Source: Anaerolineales bacterium (GTDB lineage Bacteria; Chloroflexota; Anaerolineae; Anaerolineales; E44-bin32). From it: a DNA stretch of 46,400 nt. The stretch lies in assembly GCA_037382465.1 (NCBI GenBank), contig JARRPX010000007.1:1-46400 (forward strand). Direction: 5' to 3'. Positions 32,186-41,617 of the stretch are shown piece after piece (position 1 is the first letter of the stretch; each line of letters begins with the position of its first letter). Under the pieces are notes generated by a model. That model had not been told where the DNA came from and ran no database searches. It saw nothing but the letters and a program-made list of their open reading frames with translations. The translations under genes were made by a program, and so were the position numbers.

Positions 32186-33538
32186 TTATTCCGAGTCAGC
32201 CACCTCACCACCGTTCTGGTGGACGATTTCCATCAGTTCCGATTTCTTTTGCGCCAAGATGTCCTCATTGTCGGCTTCGATCACCAATCTGACCACCGGC
32301 TCGGTGTTAGATTTGCGCAAGTTGAACCACCAGGAAGGATATTCGACGGAAAGACCATCCAGGTGGACCTGCTCGCCATCCTTATATGCCGAGGCCAGAA
32401 CTTCCAGCATGCGATCCGGCTCTTTCGTAGAAATGTTGATTTCGCCTGATCGTGCATATTTCATCAATGGACGCACCAGTTCGCTCATGGATTGCTGTTT
32501 CTTGCCCAATAAATTCAGCATGACAACCATGGCCATCAATCCACAATCGATGTACCCAAGGTCCTGAAAGTAGTAATGCCCCGACAACTCGCCGGCGAAT
32601 ACGGCGGAATCCTCGCGCATCTTGCTCTTGATGAATGAATGGCCGACTCGGGTCTTTACAGGCTTGCCGCCGAGCTCCCTGATCCGCTCCGGGACGGCGC
32701 GGCTCGATCTGAGATCATAAAGGATCGTCGCGCCGGGCGATTTCGCCAGAAAGTATTCCGCCAAAACGGCGATCATCAAATCGGCGGGGATGCGTCCCCC
32801 TTTCTCGTCAATAAAACCGCAGCGATCTCCATCGCCGTCGAAGGCGATGCCCAACGCTGCGTTTTCAGTCTTCACTCGCTCCTGCAATTTTTCGGTGGTC
32901 GACGGGATGGCAGGGTTGGGAACGTGAACGGGGAACTCACCATCCGGATTCATGAGCATGGTGATGAAATCACAATGTTCGAATCTGGGAATCAAGCGAG
33001 GCGTATCCAATCCACCCATCCCGTTGCCGGCATCCACCACCACCTTCAGATGCTCGTTCCCTTCGATGAACGTCGACAATTCATCGATGTAATCACCCAG
33101 GAAATCGATTTTCTGTGCCTGGCTCTGACTCTGAGGCGGGGTATCAATGTGCCGCGTCAATGCTTCGATCTCCGGCAGCCCTTGATCCCCGCTGAGCGGG
33201 ATCGCTTTTTCTCGGCAGAGCTTGATGCCGTTGTATTGTTTAGGAAGATGGGAAGCCGTGATCATGGCGCCTCCCCGAAAATCACGCCGGATGATGGCCG
33301 AGTACAGCATGGGCGTGGTTGCCATGCCGATATCGAAGACCTGCAGCCCGGAACTCAAGGCGCCTGCAGCCAGAGCTGTGGCCAGAGAGGCGGATGTTTC
33401 CCGCATGTCGCGCCCGATCACGATTCGTCCACCTTCCAGATATTGGCCGAAGGCGGCACCGATTTTTCGTGCGATTTCTGCGTTAATCTCCTGCGGTGCC
33501 AGGCCGCGAATATCGTATGCCTTGAAAATGCCTGCCAT
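32186..33538 (-). CDS. Phosphomannomutase/phosphoglucomutase
   Basis: A 450-residue alpha-D-phosphohexomutase. The phosphoserine loop reads ITASHLPKQYNG (around residues 95-106), the metal-binding loop is IAFDGDGDRCGF, the sugar-binding loop is GELSGHYYF and the phosphate-binding loop is RKSNTEPVVRL. It converts hexose 1- and 6-phosphates for exopolysaccharide, glycan or glycogen synthesis; preference for mannose or glucose cannot be told. Leu replaces Asn after TASH, a common variation. The ATG at 33538 gives the usual MAGIFKAYDIRG start. It runs in the same direction as transketolase, but 200 bases separate them. Confidence 0.92.
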   Translation of the reverse strand: MAGIFKAYDIRGLAPQEINAEIARKIGAAFGQYLEGGRIVIGRDMRETSASLATALAAGALSSGLQVFDIGMATTPMLYSAIIRRDFRGGAMITASHLPKQYNGIKLCREKAIPLSGDQGLPEIEALTRHIDTPPQSQSQAQKIDFLGDYIDELSTFIEGNEHLKVVVDAGNGMGGLDTPRLIPRFEHCDFITMLMNPDGEFPVHVPNPAIPSTTEKLQERVKTENAALGIAFDGDGDRCGFIDEKGGRIPADLMIAVLAEYFLAKSPGATILYDLRSSRAVPERIRELGGKPVKTRVGHSFIKSKMREDSAVFAGELSGHYYFQDLGYIDCGLMAMVVMLNLLGKKQQSMSELVRPLMKYARSGEINISTKEPDRMLEVLASAYKDGEQVHLDGLSVEYPSWWFNLRKSNTEPVVRLVIEADNEDILAQKKSELMEIVHQNGGEVADSE

Positions 33539-33756
33539 GAGTATGTTCACCTTTGATGTTATTGAGTTTTTCGGTGCTGTCGTCACCGGTCTATTTTTTA
33601 TAATATCCAACTCTGCGGATTTTTGCTTTATGGTTCGGTTATCGCCAGCTTAAATATGCCTAAAAAGGAGCCCTCAAGATAACACACGCCCCACGTCCGG
33701 TCGGGTTATGCTCGAGGACTCAGGATCTTCACGATGATCCAAACTGCGTTTGTTTT

Positions 33757-35817
33757 TCAGGTGGCTTTCTCTCGATCGATCAGTTTCTCCACCTGCCGGC
33801 AGACATTTTCGACGCTCAAACCGTATTCCCGCATGACGATGTCCCCCGGTGCTGATTCCCCGAATTTATCCACACCGATCATCGCGGACACGCCTTGACC
33901 CACGTATGGCACCCAACCAAGAGAGAGGCCCGCCTCGATGGCGACGATTGGAATCCCCGGCGGAAATACCTCCCTCTGGTATTCCATCGGTTGGGCTTGG
34001 AACAATCGCCAGCTAGGAAAGCTGACAACGCTGGCTGAAATCTGCTCCTGTGCCAGTCTCTCACGCGCTTCGAGAGCCAGGTGTACTTCCGATCCCGAAG
34101 CCACAAGTACGACCTGTGGCGATTCTCGGTTTGGACTTTCGGCAAGCACGTAAGCGCCGAAGCGTAAGCCGGCGCGCAGCACCTCATATTTCTCGAGGTC
34201 GAGTATCGGAAGCTTCTGCCGGGTAAGCACGAGAGCGACGGGGCCTTCCCGTTGCTCCAATGCGACCTTCCAGGCCAGGGCTGTCTCGTTCGCATCCGCG
34301 GGTCGAATGACCGTCAAGCCCGGAACGGAACGCAACCCGAGCAGCTGCTCGACCGGTTGGTGGGTCGGACCATCCTGCCCCAGCCCGATGCTGTCGTGGG
34401 TAAACACGTAGATCACCGGCAGACCGCTCATGGCCGCCAGGCGCATGGGGGGCCGCATGTAATCGCTGAAGACGAGAAAAGTGGCCCCGAATGGAATCAG
34501 GCCACCGTGCAGCGCCATCCCATTCAGAATCGCACCCATGGCATGCTCGCGGATGCCAAAATGCATGTTGCGGCCTTCGTGACTCCCGGCTTCGAAATCG
34601 GGACTGCCGGGTATGTGGGTGTGCGTGCTTGGGGAAAGATCCGCTGCACCACCCATGAATTCAGGCAAATACTCGGCGAACTTCTCTATACTTTTGCCGG
34701 AAGCAACGCGGGTCGACATTTCTCCCTGATCTGATTTGAATTCCGGTATATCGTCGCTCCAACCTTCCGGCAATTTACCTTCCACCGTGCGATGGTACTG
34801 CGCAGCGAGTTCAGGGAATTTTTCGATGTAGCGCCCCACATCTTCCTGCCACGCCGCCTGGGCTTCACCACCGCGTTCAACGGCTTTTCTGAAATGAGCT
34901 TCGACCTCCGCCGGGATATAGAATTCCGGTTCCAGGGGCCAATCGAGATTTTCCTTCGTTCGCAGCACTTCATCGTGCCCCAAAGGTTCGCCGTGTGCCG
35001 CTGCCGTATCCTGCTTCTCAGGACTGCCGTAGCCGATGTGGGTGCGCACGTCGATTAAGGTGGGCTTATCGGTATGCCGTCTTGCTTCATCGATCGCGGA
35101 CGACATCGCTTCGACGTCGTTTCCATCCTCGACGTGAAGTACCTGCCAACCATAGGCGCGAAAGCGCGCCATGCGGTCTTCGCTGAATGCCAGTTTGGTC
35201 GAACCCTCGATCGTGATCTGGTTGTCGGCGTACAGCACGATCAGCTTCCCCAACTGCAGGTGTCCCGCCAACGATGCCGCCTCGGAAGAAATGCCCTCCA
35301 TGAGATCCCCGTCACTTGCGAGCACGTACGTGTAATGATCGACGATCGTGTGGTCGGGGCGGTTGAATCGCGCCGCCAATGCGGCCTCGGCGATGGCCAT
35401 GCCCACTGCATTGCCGAATCCCTGTCCCAGAGGCCCGGTCGTCGCTTCCACTCCCGGAGTCCTGCCGTATTCCGGATGACCCGGCGTCTGACTGCTCCAC
35501 TGGCGGAAACGCTTCAACTCCTCGAGCGGAAGGTCAAAGCCGGTCAAATGAAGAAGAGCGTACAGCAGCATCGAACCGTGACCTGCGGAAAGTACGAATC
35601 GGTCCCGGTCCGGCCATGCAGGATCTTTCGGGTTGAACTTGAGGAAGCGATCCCAGAGCGTATAGGCGAGCGTCGCCGAGCCCATGGGAAGACCCGGATG
35701 CCCGGACTTCGCCCGCTCGACTGCGTCGACTGCCAGGAAACGCAGCGTGTTGATACATTTGAGATCCAACTCTTCTCGTTCGTTTGCAATCGACTCTGCT
35801 TTCGCCTTCGTCGTCAT
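33757..35817 (-). CDS. tkt: Transketolase
   Basis: A 686-residue thiamine diphosphate enzyme of the pentose phosphate and Calvin-type pathways, transferring two-carbon units between sugar phosphates. N-terminal [11 protein letters not shown], the ThDP-binding [18 protein letters not shown]...NQITIEG region and the pyrimidine-domain block [15 protein letters not shown] with the catalytic Glu are visible. Domain order is PP-binding, Pyr-binding and C-terminal. Start ATG at 35817 has TTGGAGG upstream. The length is close to the family norm of about 660-680. Confidence 0.96.
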   Translation of the reverse strand: MTTKAKAESIANEREELDLKCINTLRFLAVDAVERAKSGHPGLPMGSATLAYTLWDRFLKFNPKDPAWPDRDRFVLSAGHGSMLLYALLHLTGFDLPLEELKRFRQWSSQTPGHPEYGRTPGVEATTGPLGQGFGNAVGMAIAEAALAARFNRPDHTIVDHYTYVLASDGDLMEGISSEAASLAGHLQLGKLIVLYADNQITIEGSTKLAFSEDRMARFRAYGWQVLHVEDGNDVEAMSSAIDEARRHTDKPTLIDVRTHIGYGSPEKQDTAAAHGEPLGHDEVLRTKENLDWPLEPEFYIPAEVEAHFRKAVERGGEAQAAWQEDVGRYIEKFPELAAQYHRTVEGKLPEGWSDDIPEFKSDQGEMSTRVASGKSIEKFAEYLPEFMGGAADLSPSTHTHIPGSPDFEAGSHEGRNMHFGIREHAMGAILNGMALHGGLIPFGATFLVFSDYMRPPMRLAAMSGLPVIYVFTHDSIGLGQDGPTHQPVEQLLGLRSVPGLTVIRPADANETALAWKVALEQREGPVALVLTRQKLPILDLEKYEVLRAGLRFGAYVLAESPNRESPQVVLVASGSEVHLALEARERLAQEQISASVVSFPSWRLFQAQPMEYQREVFPPGIPIVAIEAGLSLGWVPYVGQGVSAMIGVDKFGESAPGDIVMREYGLSVENVCRQVEKLIDREKAT

Positions 35818-35900
35818 GATGAACCTCCAAAATAAGTCGCCCCGACCCAAGAAAATCTTTCCATCGTTCTTCGGGACCGTGTATTGAATTCCTATCGGCT

Positions 35901-36890
35901 CTACGGGCGTGACCGGACGTCTTTTTCACCTTTCGCTTCCATCGATGGAGATGAATCCGATCGCGAATACCAATCCCGCCAGATGAGCTTGTGAACCCCG
36001 ATGCGCCTCGGAACATCGCGCAAACCGGGAATCAAAGGTAGAAAGATCAAGATGAGATATGCTACAGCCAGGACCGCAGCCGCGATAATGTCAGCGTTGG
36101 GTGAATCGGCGATAGCAGGGATCTGGTACAGGAACACGAAAGGCCAGAGCCACCAGCCGCCCGGGTAAGGACCGGTTTCGTGGCTCATACCCCACTGCTC
36201 GCCCAACATATCCAATTTCTGCGCAACGCTTTGATCCACGTCGTCCTGGAAGAACAGCAGCGATCGCGTCGTGTCCAGCAGGTACGGCAAGCTCGGCCCA
36301 CTATCAATGGCGCCTTCCAATAACCCTGCTTTCCCCAGGTTCAGCATGCCCTGCATCATCACTTCAACCGGCCCGTATTGGCCATCCGGCAGCTTCACCT
36401 CTCCGTTGGAAACCTGCGCCTGATCCAGGGCTGCCAAATAAGCGGACAACCACTGCTGACGCTGAGTCTTCGTCGCGGCGCGGTATTGGGACAGCGCCGC
36501 TTCGACATCTGCATCCAACACCGCCGCCCGTTCGAGCGGTTTCAGGATCAAATCTTCCGCAGGGTCGATGGGATTCGTGACCCCAAACCAATTCGCCGGT
36601 GCGATGCCCAGTAATCTCTGGGCGTTCTGAGGGTCGGCGGAATACGGAGGTCCATAATCCTGCAGACTGCTCTTTCCGGCGAGGATGCCCGCGCTGGTTT
36701 TGAGTAAAGCGACCGGCGCATACCGGGCGACGTCTTCCGACCGCACCGTAGGATAATCCGGCGATCCCAAAACTGCAGCCAGGACGATTGCAATCAACAA
36801 AATAACCCCGAGCACGATCAGTCCTTCCCGGATCAAATCATAGGGTTTGCTGGGAATGTTCCTCAGGTACGCACTGGCTCGTTTATTCAT
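35901..36890 (-). CDS. Subunit IV-like protein of a second cytochrome bc complex, with large extracytoplasmic insertion
   Basis: 329 residues: a first helix ([18 protein letters not shown], about 26-43), then about 190 residues of mainly helical, hydrophilic sequence. The later helices follow in a tract including [21 protein letters not shown] (analogous to the PEWYF segment of subunit IV) and [18 protein letters not shown], with a basic tail. Normal subunit IV proteins are about 160 residues with a short first loop, so the insertion is the odd feature. It overlaps the b gene by 8 bases (ATGAATAA). No CxxCH is present. Assignment rests on the adjoining cytochrome b and the helix layout. Confidence 0.72.
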   Translation of the reverse strand: MNKRASAYLRNIPSKPYDLIREGLIVLGVILLIAIVLAAVLGSPDYPTVRSEDVARYAPVALLKTSAGILAGKSSLQDYGPPYSADPQNAQRLLGIAPANWFGVTNPIDPAEDLILKPLERAAVLDADVEAALSQYRAATKTQRQQWLSAYLAALDQAQVSNGEVKLPDGQYGPVEVMMQGMLNLGKAGLLEGAIDSGPSLPYLLDTTRSLLFFQDDVDQSVAQKLDMLGEQWGMSHETGPYPGGWWLWPFVFLYQIPAIADSPNADIIAAAVLAVAYLILIFLPLIPGLRDVPRRIGVHKLIWRDWYSRSDSSPSMEAKGEKDVRSRP

Positions 36891-37488
36891 CGGATGCCCC
36901 TTGTTCGGGAATCGGTTTGACCGGGCCTTCTCTGCGGACCAACAGCAAATGGATACCGACGAGCCCCGCGATCAGAAGCGGCAAGACGATCAGATGAATC
37001 GACAGCACCTGTCCGATATTCATCGGATTGAACAGCGCTCCCAAGCCGACCGCGTTCATCAAATCCTTGGCCTGCACGGCAATCCACTGCGAATCCCAGT
37101 TCGTTTGCGCCAGAAAGCCGGTCAAGGCTGCGAGTGCGGCGATTACGAAGGTGATCGTCCCGACAAACCAGGTCTTCCAGCGTCCGTCACGCCAGGCCGA
37201 CATGAATATTTTCGTTAGCATGTGCGCCAGCAGACTGAAGAAAAGCAGTTGTACAGCCCAAAAATGGACGGAATTGATGAAATGCCCGGTGGAAGAGTTG
37301 TGATACCACGTAGGTCCGAAGATCGCCATGATCACGCCCGACAAGGCGAGCACGACCAGACTCGAAAGAGCTGATACCCCGAACAGGTAGGCCACCGAAT
37401 TGACGTAGACCGGCATGCTCGTCGGCAGCAGATCATCCAATGTTAAGTTTTCGCGGATTCCCTGTTGAATCTTACGCGTAAGATTCAC
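36883..37488 (-). CDS. Cytochrome b6-type subunit of a second bc complex
   Basis: 201 residues, four helices, cytochrome b N-terminal type. Histidine pairs that would hold two b hemes are HFWAVQLLFFSLLAH (HX13H) and HLIVLPLLIAGLVGIH (HX14H). Compared with the first complex (16638-17297), the Qo-side segment is divergent (TGFLAQTNWDSQ in place of TGYLLPWDQ). No Rieske protein or cytochrome c gene is nearby, so it is not a canonical bc complex. GTG start at 37488 with GGAGG upstream; it overlaps the stop of the 60-residue gene. Confidence 0.82.
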   Translation of the reverse strand: MNLTRKIQQGIRENLTLDDLLPTSMPVYVNSVAYLFGVSALSSLVVLALSGVIMAIFGPTWYHNSSTGHFINSVHFWAVQLLFFSLLAHMLTKIFMSAWRDGRWKTWFVGTITFVIAALAALTGFLAQTNWDSQWIAVQAKDLMNAVGLGALFNPMNIGQVLSIHLIVLPLLIAGLVGIHLLLVRREGPVKPIPEQGASDE

Positions 37489-37667
37489 CTGTCTACCTCC
37501 TCACGAACAACTGCCGGTTCAAAGATCTTCGGCAGGCGGGACCAGGCGGACAAGAAGAAAACCGCCACGACCCCGGCCCAGGCGATGATACTCGGGATTG
37601 CCAGGTTGAATATTCCGAAGATAACATGGGGAACTGTGTCCAACATACTTGGTGGAAGTTGATCCAT
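37485..37667 (-). CDS. Small single-helix membrane protein, first gene of second bc operon
   Basis: 60 residues with one hydrophobic helix (IIAWAGVVAVFFLSAW) preceded by a second weakly hydrophobic stretch (VIFGIFNLAIPS), and a charged C-terminus. AAGGAG lies eight bases upstream of the ATG at 37667; an upstream GTG is too close to it. The stop overlaps the GTG of the b gene, so the three genes are translationally coupled. Position and size suggest a small stabilising subunit, comparable to PetG/L-type subunits, by analogy only. Confidence 0.72.
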   Translation of the reverse strand: MDQLPPSMLDTVPHVIFGIFNLAIPSIIAWAGVVAVFFLSAWSRLPKIFEPAVVREEVDR

Positions 37668-38163
37668 CGCATTCACTCCTTACTGGCTGGCCTGTACGCG
37701 TATTAAGGGCTACCTTCTACCATTACGCCCTGATGCGCCGCCAATCCAACCATCTATCCTTCGATGCTTCCTGATATAAATTCAACCTCAAACGACTGTG
37801 ATCTGTCTTTACGAACGTCTCAACCTAGAATTATGAAAACCTTAAGCATCCCAGGAGAGCGCTTCCCCTTCTGTGATTGCCATTACACGTATTCTTCGTG
37901 GTTCATCGAAGAAAACAGAACCGCCGTCGCTGCGTTTTTCTCAACCGCCAGAAATGTGGCGTGAAATCCAGCAATTACAAAGCCGGATCAGAACGCGAAG
38001 TTTCCATGCGCATACACCGGGAAAAAACCTTACCGCGGAGATTTCGGTGGGTTAATTAACGAAGGCGCACTGCACGTGTGCGTTGGAAACGCGTGTGAAT
38101 AGTGGATTCAAAATCCAAATCGACGGGTCGGAATCACACCGAAGGAAGTTGCTGAAATTGGGT
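37668..38163. other. Non-coding gap, promoter of second bc operon expected
   Basis: About 500 bases with no convincing gene. A 7 bp hairpin TTCTTCG/CGAAGAA occurs at 37892-37913. The left part should contain the promoter of the leftward bc operon and the right part the 3' end of the two-component pair; I see no strong terminator. Confidence 0.5.
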
Positions 38164-38814
38164 TTACGCCTGAATGATCCCCTTGCGAATGGCGTATTTC
38201 ACCAGATCCGTCCGTGAATGCAGGTTCAGCTTGCGCATGATGTTCTCGCGGTGGCGTGCGACCGTTTTGGGGCTGATCCCCAGCGTTTCGGCGATATCGA
38301 TGTTCCGGGCGCCGTCGGCCAAATGGGCAAGCACCTCCTGCTCACGGGCCGTCAATCCATTGAGTGCCTGCTCGTCCCGTGAAGTCTCATCCTGCTGCAG
38401 ATAATCGCTCACCAGCAATTTGGCCATGGAGGGATACAGATAGACCTCGCCCTGCGCTGCCACCCGGATGGCGGTGAGCAGTTCTTCCGGGGCGGCCCGT
38501 TTCGGGACGTATCCGCTCGCACCTGCTTCCAACATGCGGAAAAAGTATTCTTCATCCTCATGGATGGTCAATGCCACGATCGCCGTTTCCGGCCGTAAAC
38601 GCTTGACTTCCTTTGCCGCATCGATCCCCGACATGTCCGGCAAGCCGATGTCCATCAACACGACGTCCGGCCGGAGCTTGGTCAGCGCATCCAGAGCCTC
38701 TCGAGCCGACCCGAATTCTCCAACGATCTCGACATCGGCTTCGTCTTCCAGCAGCATACGAATGCCCGATCGGACGACTTCGTGGTCATCCACCAACATT
38801 AGACGAATCGTCAT
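38164..38814 (-). CDS. NarL/FixJ-family response regulator
   Basis: 216 residues: a receiver with phospho-Asp in VVLMDIGLP (about residue 54), Thr in VALTIH and Lys in YVPKRA, and a LuxR helix-turn-helix (LTAREQEVLAHLADGARNIDIAETLGISPKTVARHRENI). The partner kinase overlaps its start by 29 bases. The ATG at 38814 has GGAGAGG upstream. Its targets are unknown; the second bc operon lies directly downstream in the same direction. Confidence 0.93.
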   Translation of the reverse strand: MTIRLMLVDDHEVVRSGIRMLLEDEADVEIVGEFGSAREALDALTKLRPDVVLMDIGLPDMSGIDAAKEVKRLRPETAIVALTIHEDEEYFFRMLEAGASGYVPKRAAPEELLTAIRVAAQGEVYLYPSMAKLLVSDYLQQDETSRDEQALNGLTAREQEVLAHLADGARNIDIAETLGISPKTVARHRENIMRKLNLHSRTDLVKYAIRKGIIQA

Positions 38815-40285
38815 CGTCTTCCTCTCCATTTTCCTGATACGGGATGACAACACTGACCCGCGTTCCCTCTCCCGGCTGAGACTCGATCGCGAACTTGCCT
38901 CCCAATTCGTGTGTCCGCTCCTCCATGCCTGCCAAACCCCAGGATGGTCGTTTCGAATCCATGCTCGCAAGCGTCAGACTAAAGCCGACGCCGTCGTCGA
39001 TCACGTCCAGCCAGATATTGTGTTTTCCGTAGCGCAGGTAGACGTCCGCCCTTTCCGCATCGGCGTGTCGGACGACGTTCGTCAGCGCTTCCTGCACGAT
39101 GCGGAAAAGTCCCGTTTTCATTTCCTGCGGCAAGTCGATGTGCTCGCCTTCGATATGCACGTTCACCTTGAGGGGCGCTCGTTGCTGGATTTCACCGACG
39201 TACCAACGCAGCGCAGCGGCAAGTCCCAGGTCATCCAGATGGGAGGGACGCAGATCGGAGATGATGCGCTGCAGTTCATTCAGAGAATGTGCGATGAGTT
39301 CCTCCAACTGGTGAAGGTTCTGCGTCACTTTTCCCTCGCTCCCGCGCAAATTGGTCGCGATGCCTCGCAAACCCAGCCCAATTGCGGTCATCGCCTGCCC
39401 CGTCTCGTCGTGCAGCTCGCGGGCGATGCGCTGCCGCTCCGCTTCCTGCGCTGCGACGACTCGTTTGAGCAATTCTCCGCGCATGGCTTCCCTTCGCTGC
39501 GCTTCCTTGAGCCGCTCCGCCTGCAGTTCGGAAAGCTGCCGCTGTCGCTCCACCTCGAAGGAGCGTAAGAATCTGGTCACGAAAACCGCGGCCAGGATTG
39601 CGGCAACCGCGCGCATCAACTGAACGGGGAACCCGAAAAGATCCCGAAACAAAACCTGATTGATCACGTTGGAAGGCGGCAGTGGACTGGGGCGTGTGAA
39701 GGCTTGTCCAATGATGCCATACCAGGCGAAGGCGACCGCCGCCCATAGACTGTCCTGACCGAAGCGGGCCAAACCCACTCGTCGGAAGGCGCGCTGCTGC
39801 GCGATCAACCCAACCGAGGCGAACAACGCCGAAGGGATGGCCAACGAATACCGGCTCCATACATCCGCCACATCCCAGAGTTCTTCTGGAATGGGATAAT
39901 CGCCTTTCAACAGCAGCAAGCCAAATCCCCAGATTGCGGCCAAAATCAGAGGCACCATTAGACTCAACCGCCGGGTCCGCTGGTCGCGAGAAAGCAACGA
40001 GGCGCCGAATGCCGCCAGACTGAGAAAAGAGAACGCCAATATCGCCACACGTGCGCTCTCCAAAAGAAGCTGTACATCCTCCTGTATCGGCAGAATGCGC
40101 AAGATCAGGAACATCTCGATCCATTCGTGCAAACCATGCAGCAAACCGAATCCGGCCAGGGGACGCAGGGCGTTGCGCAATCTTTCATCGCTGCCTCGCC
40201 CCGCTTCCAGCGTGATCGCCAGGCCCATGCTGAAGAAGGCCAGACCGTAAAACAGATAGACGATAGATATGAAAGGCGGTTGCAC
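38786..40285 (-). CDS. Membrane sensor histidine kinase, NarX/DegS type
   Basis: 499 residues. The N-terminal half (1-250) has about seven hydrophobic helices of an unrecognised membrane sensor type. A coiled-coil linker (RQRQLSELQAERLKEAQRREAM) leads to a HisKA_3 H-box (ERQRIARELHDETGQAM, phospho-His) and an HATPase domain (LFRIVQEALTNVVRHA, DDGVGFS, GLAGMEERTHELGG). It phosphorylates the adjoining regulator. Start is GTG at 40285 without a clear ribosome binding site, so the exact N-terminus is uncertain. Confidence 0.88.
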   Translation of the reverse strand: MQPPFISIVYLFYGLAFFSMGLAITLEAGRGSDERLRNALRPLAGFGLLHGLHEWIEMFLILRILPIQEDVQLLLESARVAILAFSFLSLAAFGASLLSRDQRTRRLSLMVPLILAAIWGFGLLLLKGDYPIPEELWDVADVWSRYSLAIPSALFASVGLIAQQRAFRRVGLARFGQDSLWAAVAFAWYGIIGQAFTRPSPLPPSNVINQVLFRDLFGFPVQLMRAVAAILAAVFVTRFLRSFEVERQRQLSELQAERLKEAQRREAMRGELLKRVVAAQEAERQRIARELHDETGQAMTAIGLGLRGIATNLRGSEGKVTQNLHQLEELIAHSLNELQRIISDLRPSHLDDLGLAAALRWYVGEIQQRAPLKVNVHIEGEHIDLPQEMKTGLFRIVQEALTNVVRHADAERADVYLRYGKHNIWLDVIDDGVGFSLTLASMDSKRPSWGLAGMEERTHELGGKFAIESQPGEGTRVSVVIPYQENGEEDDDDSSNVGG

Positions 40286-40392
40286 GTTTTACTCGTTTGC
40301 TAACTTACGCCGGCCGGATGAAATCAATCATCACCTACTTGATCGCAATACGTACCGCAGATTCGTGCCCAGCCTCATCGCATCGCGGAGCA

Positions 40393-41325
40393 TCAACCTC
40401 TGCGCAGTTTCGTTCCGCAACTGCGGCAGTAGTTATCTTCCGCATTCGCTGGAGTCCCACAATAATGGCAGAACCTGCGTTCCCCTTCGGCGCTTGCGGA
40501 TCGTGATTCACCTTTCGATTTGCGGCGATTTCGGCGTCGTGGAGTACCACTCTCAACACCCTGCCGCAGGCGTACCCACAAGATCGCGCCCAGTACGAGC
40601 ATCAAAACGCCAAATCCACCAATCACGTACGGCAGCCAGGTGCTTATGTCCGGCGTACCTCCACTCGTTTCCTCGGGCCGGACAATCAGCGCCGGATTGG
40701 TGAGCTGCCCACTCGGATTGCTGTAAGAGACATCCACCCGAAAGCCTTCGTCGGAATTCAGGGCGCCAACATCGATGATGTGATACAGGATGCCGTCCTC
40801 CTCGACAACATCCGTCGCACCCGAGACGCTCATTGACTCCGCCACCTTCGGCTGCTGCACCCTGAAGCGCAGCGATTCGATATCAAAACCCCCCGGCCAC
40901 TGAAACGAATAGCTTCGTTCACTGCCATCCAGCGTAAGCGCATCGTAATATTCGATCCAAACCCCGGGCACGTCGATTTGTACGGTAATCGTGCTCCATT
41001 CGTCCCCCTCGATCCGGTCCCATTGGACTTGATCGTTCGGTCCGGATACCGGATCCCATTTTGCGACGGCCGAGGGCTCCCCCACACGCGTCGGAATGGG
41101 AAGCTCGACGGTCGTCGGCAGGGGAACGTCGTCCGCCAACTGCATGCGCATGATGACGAGCATCTCGGATCGATCGTACTCCGGCCACAAGGCGATCTCG
41201 AGGCTTTTCACGCGGGGTGCTACCTGTGCCATCGTCGAGAGCGGCACGAGACACAAGGCAATGAACAGGAACACGCGCAAGAAAATTCGTTCAATTTTTC
41301 GGAATCGATGATTGGCCTCAGACAT
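40393..41325 (-). CDS. Membrane protein with beta-rich periplasmic domain and C-terminal zinc ribbon
   Basis: 310 residues. A signal peptide (IFLRVFLFIALCLVPLSTMAQ) is followed by a beta-rich exported domain (about 30-215), a transmembrane helix (LPYVIGGFGVLMLVLGAILWV), a basic Arg/Lys stretch and a zinc ribbon with CHYCG and CRSCG. The layout repeats, in one protein, features of the two unknown genes inside the ccm operon (beta-rich exported domain, helix, zinc ribbon). Start at ATG 41325 with AGGA upstream. Function unknown. Confidence 0.75.
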   Translation of the reverse strand: MSEANHRFRKIERIFLRVFLFIALCLVPLSTMAQVAPRVKSLEIALWPEYDRSEMLVIMRMQLADDVPLPTTVELPIPTRVGEPSAVAKWDPVSGPNDQVQWDRIEGDEWSTITVQIDVPGVWIEYYDALTLDGSERSYSFQWPGGFDIESLRFRVQQPKVAESMSVSGATDVVEEDGILYHIIDVGALNSDEGFRVDVSYSNPSGQLTNPALIVRPEETSGGTPDISTWLPYVIGGFGVLMLVLGAILWVRLRQGVESGTPRRRNRRKSKGESRSASAEGERRFCHYCGTPANAEDNYCRSCGTKLRRG

Positions 41326-41604
41326 ATTAAAGTCCTGCAATCCGTATCCCAGCCAGACCGTGGCCTGCGACACGCATCATCTACTCACTCCTCGGTTCAA
41401 TTCTCTAAAAGCCGGGCGTTTGCCCGTTAGATGCAAGGGATACAGTCAATGGAAAGCGTACACGCAACATGTATATTATTAACACACGCACCACATTATG
41501 TCAATTTTGACCCACTTTCCGCACTTTGCCGAGAACGTTTCGGTGAATCTCTCCTTCGAAAATGCTTAACCGTCAATACCTGCCGTGATCTCTGACCGAG
41601 CGTG

Positions 41605-41610
41605 TATAAT
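41605..41610 (+). promoter_or_regulatory. TATAAT -10 box just upstream of ribonuclease D
   Basis: A consensus TATAAT ends seven bases before the ATG at 41618, and no Shine-Dalgarno sequence is visible. This spacing fits a leaderless transcript that begins at the start codon. No good -35 hexamer was found. Confidence 0.5.
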
Positions 41611-41617
41611 GATATCC

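Noticed and set aside
37764-38055. Small plus-strand frames of 60-66 codons
   Set aside because: No ribosome binding site, no family resemblance and unusual composition; likely chance.
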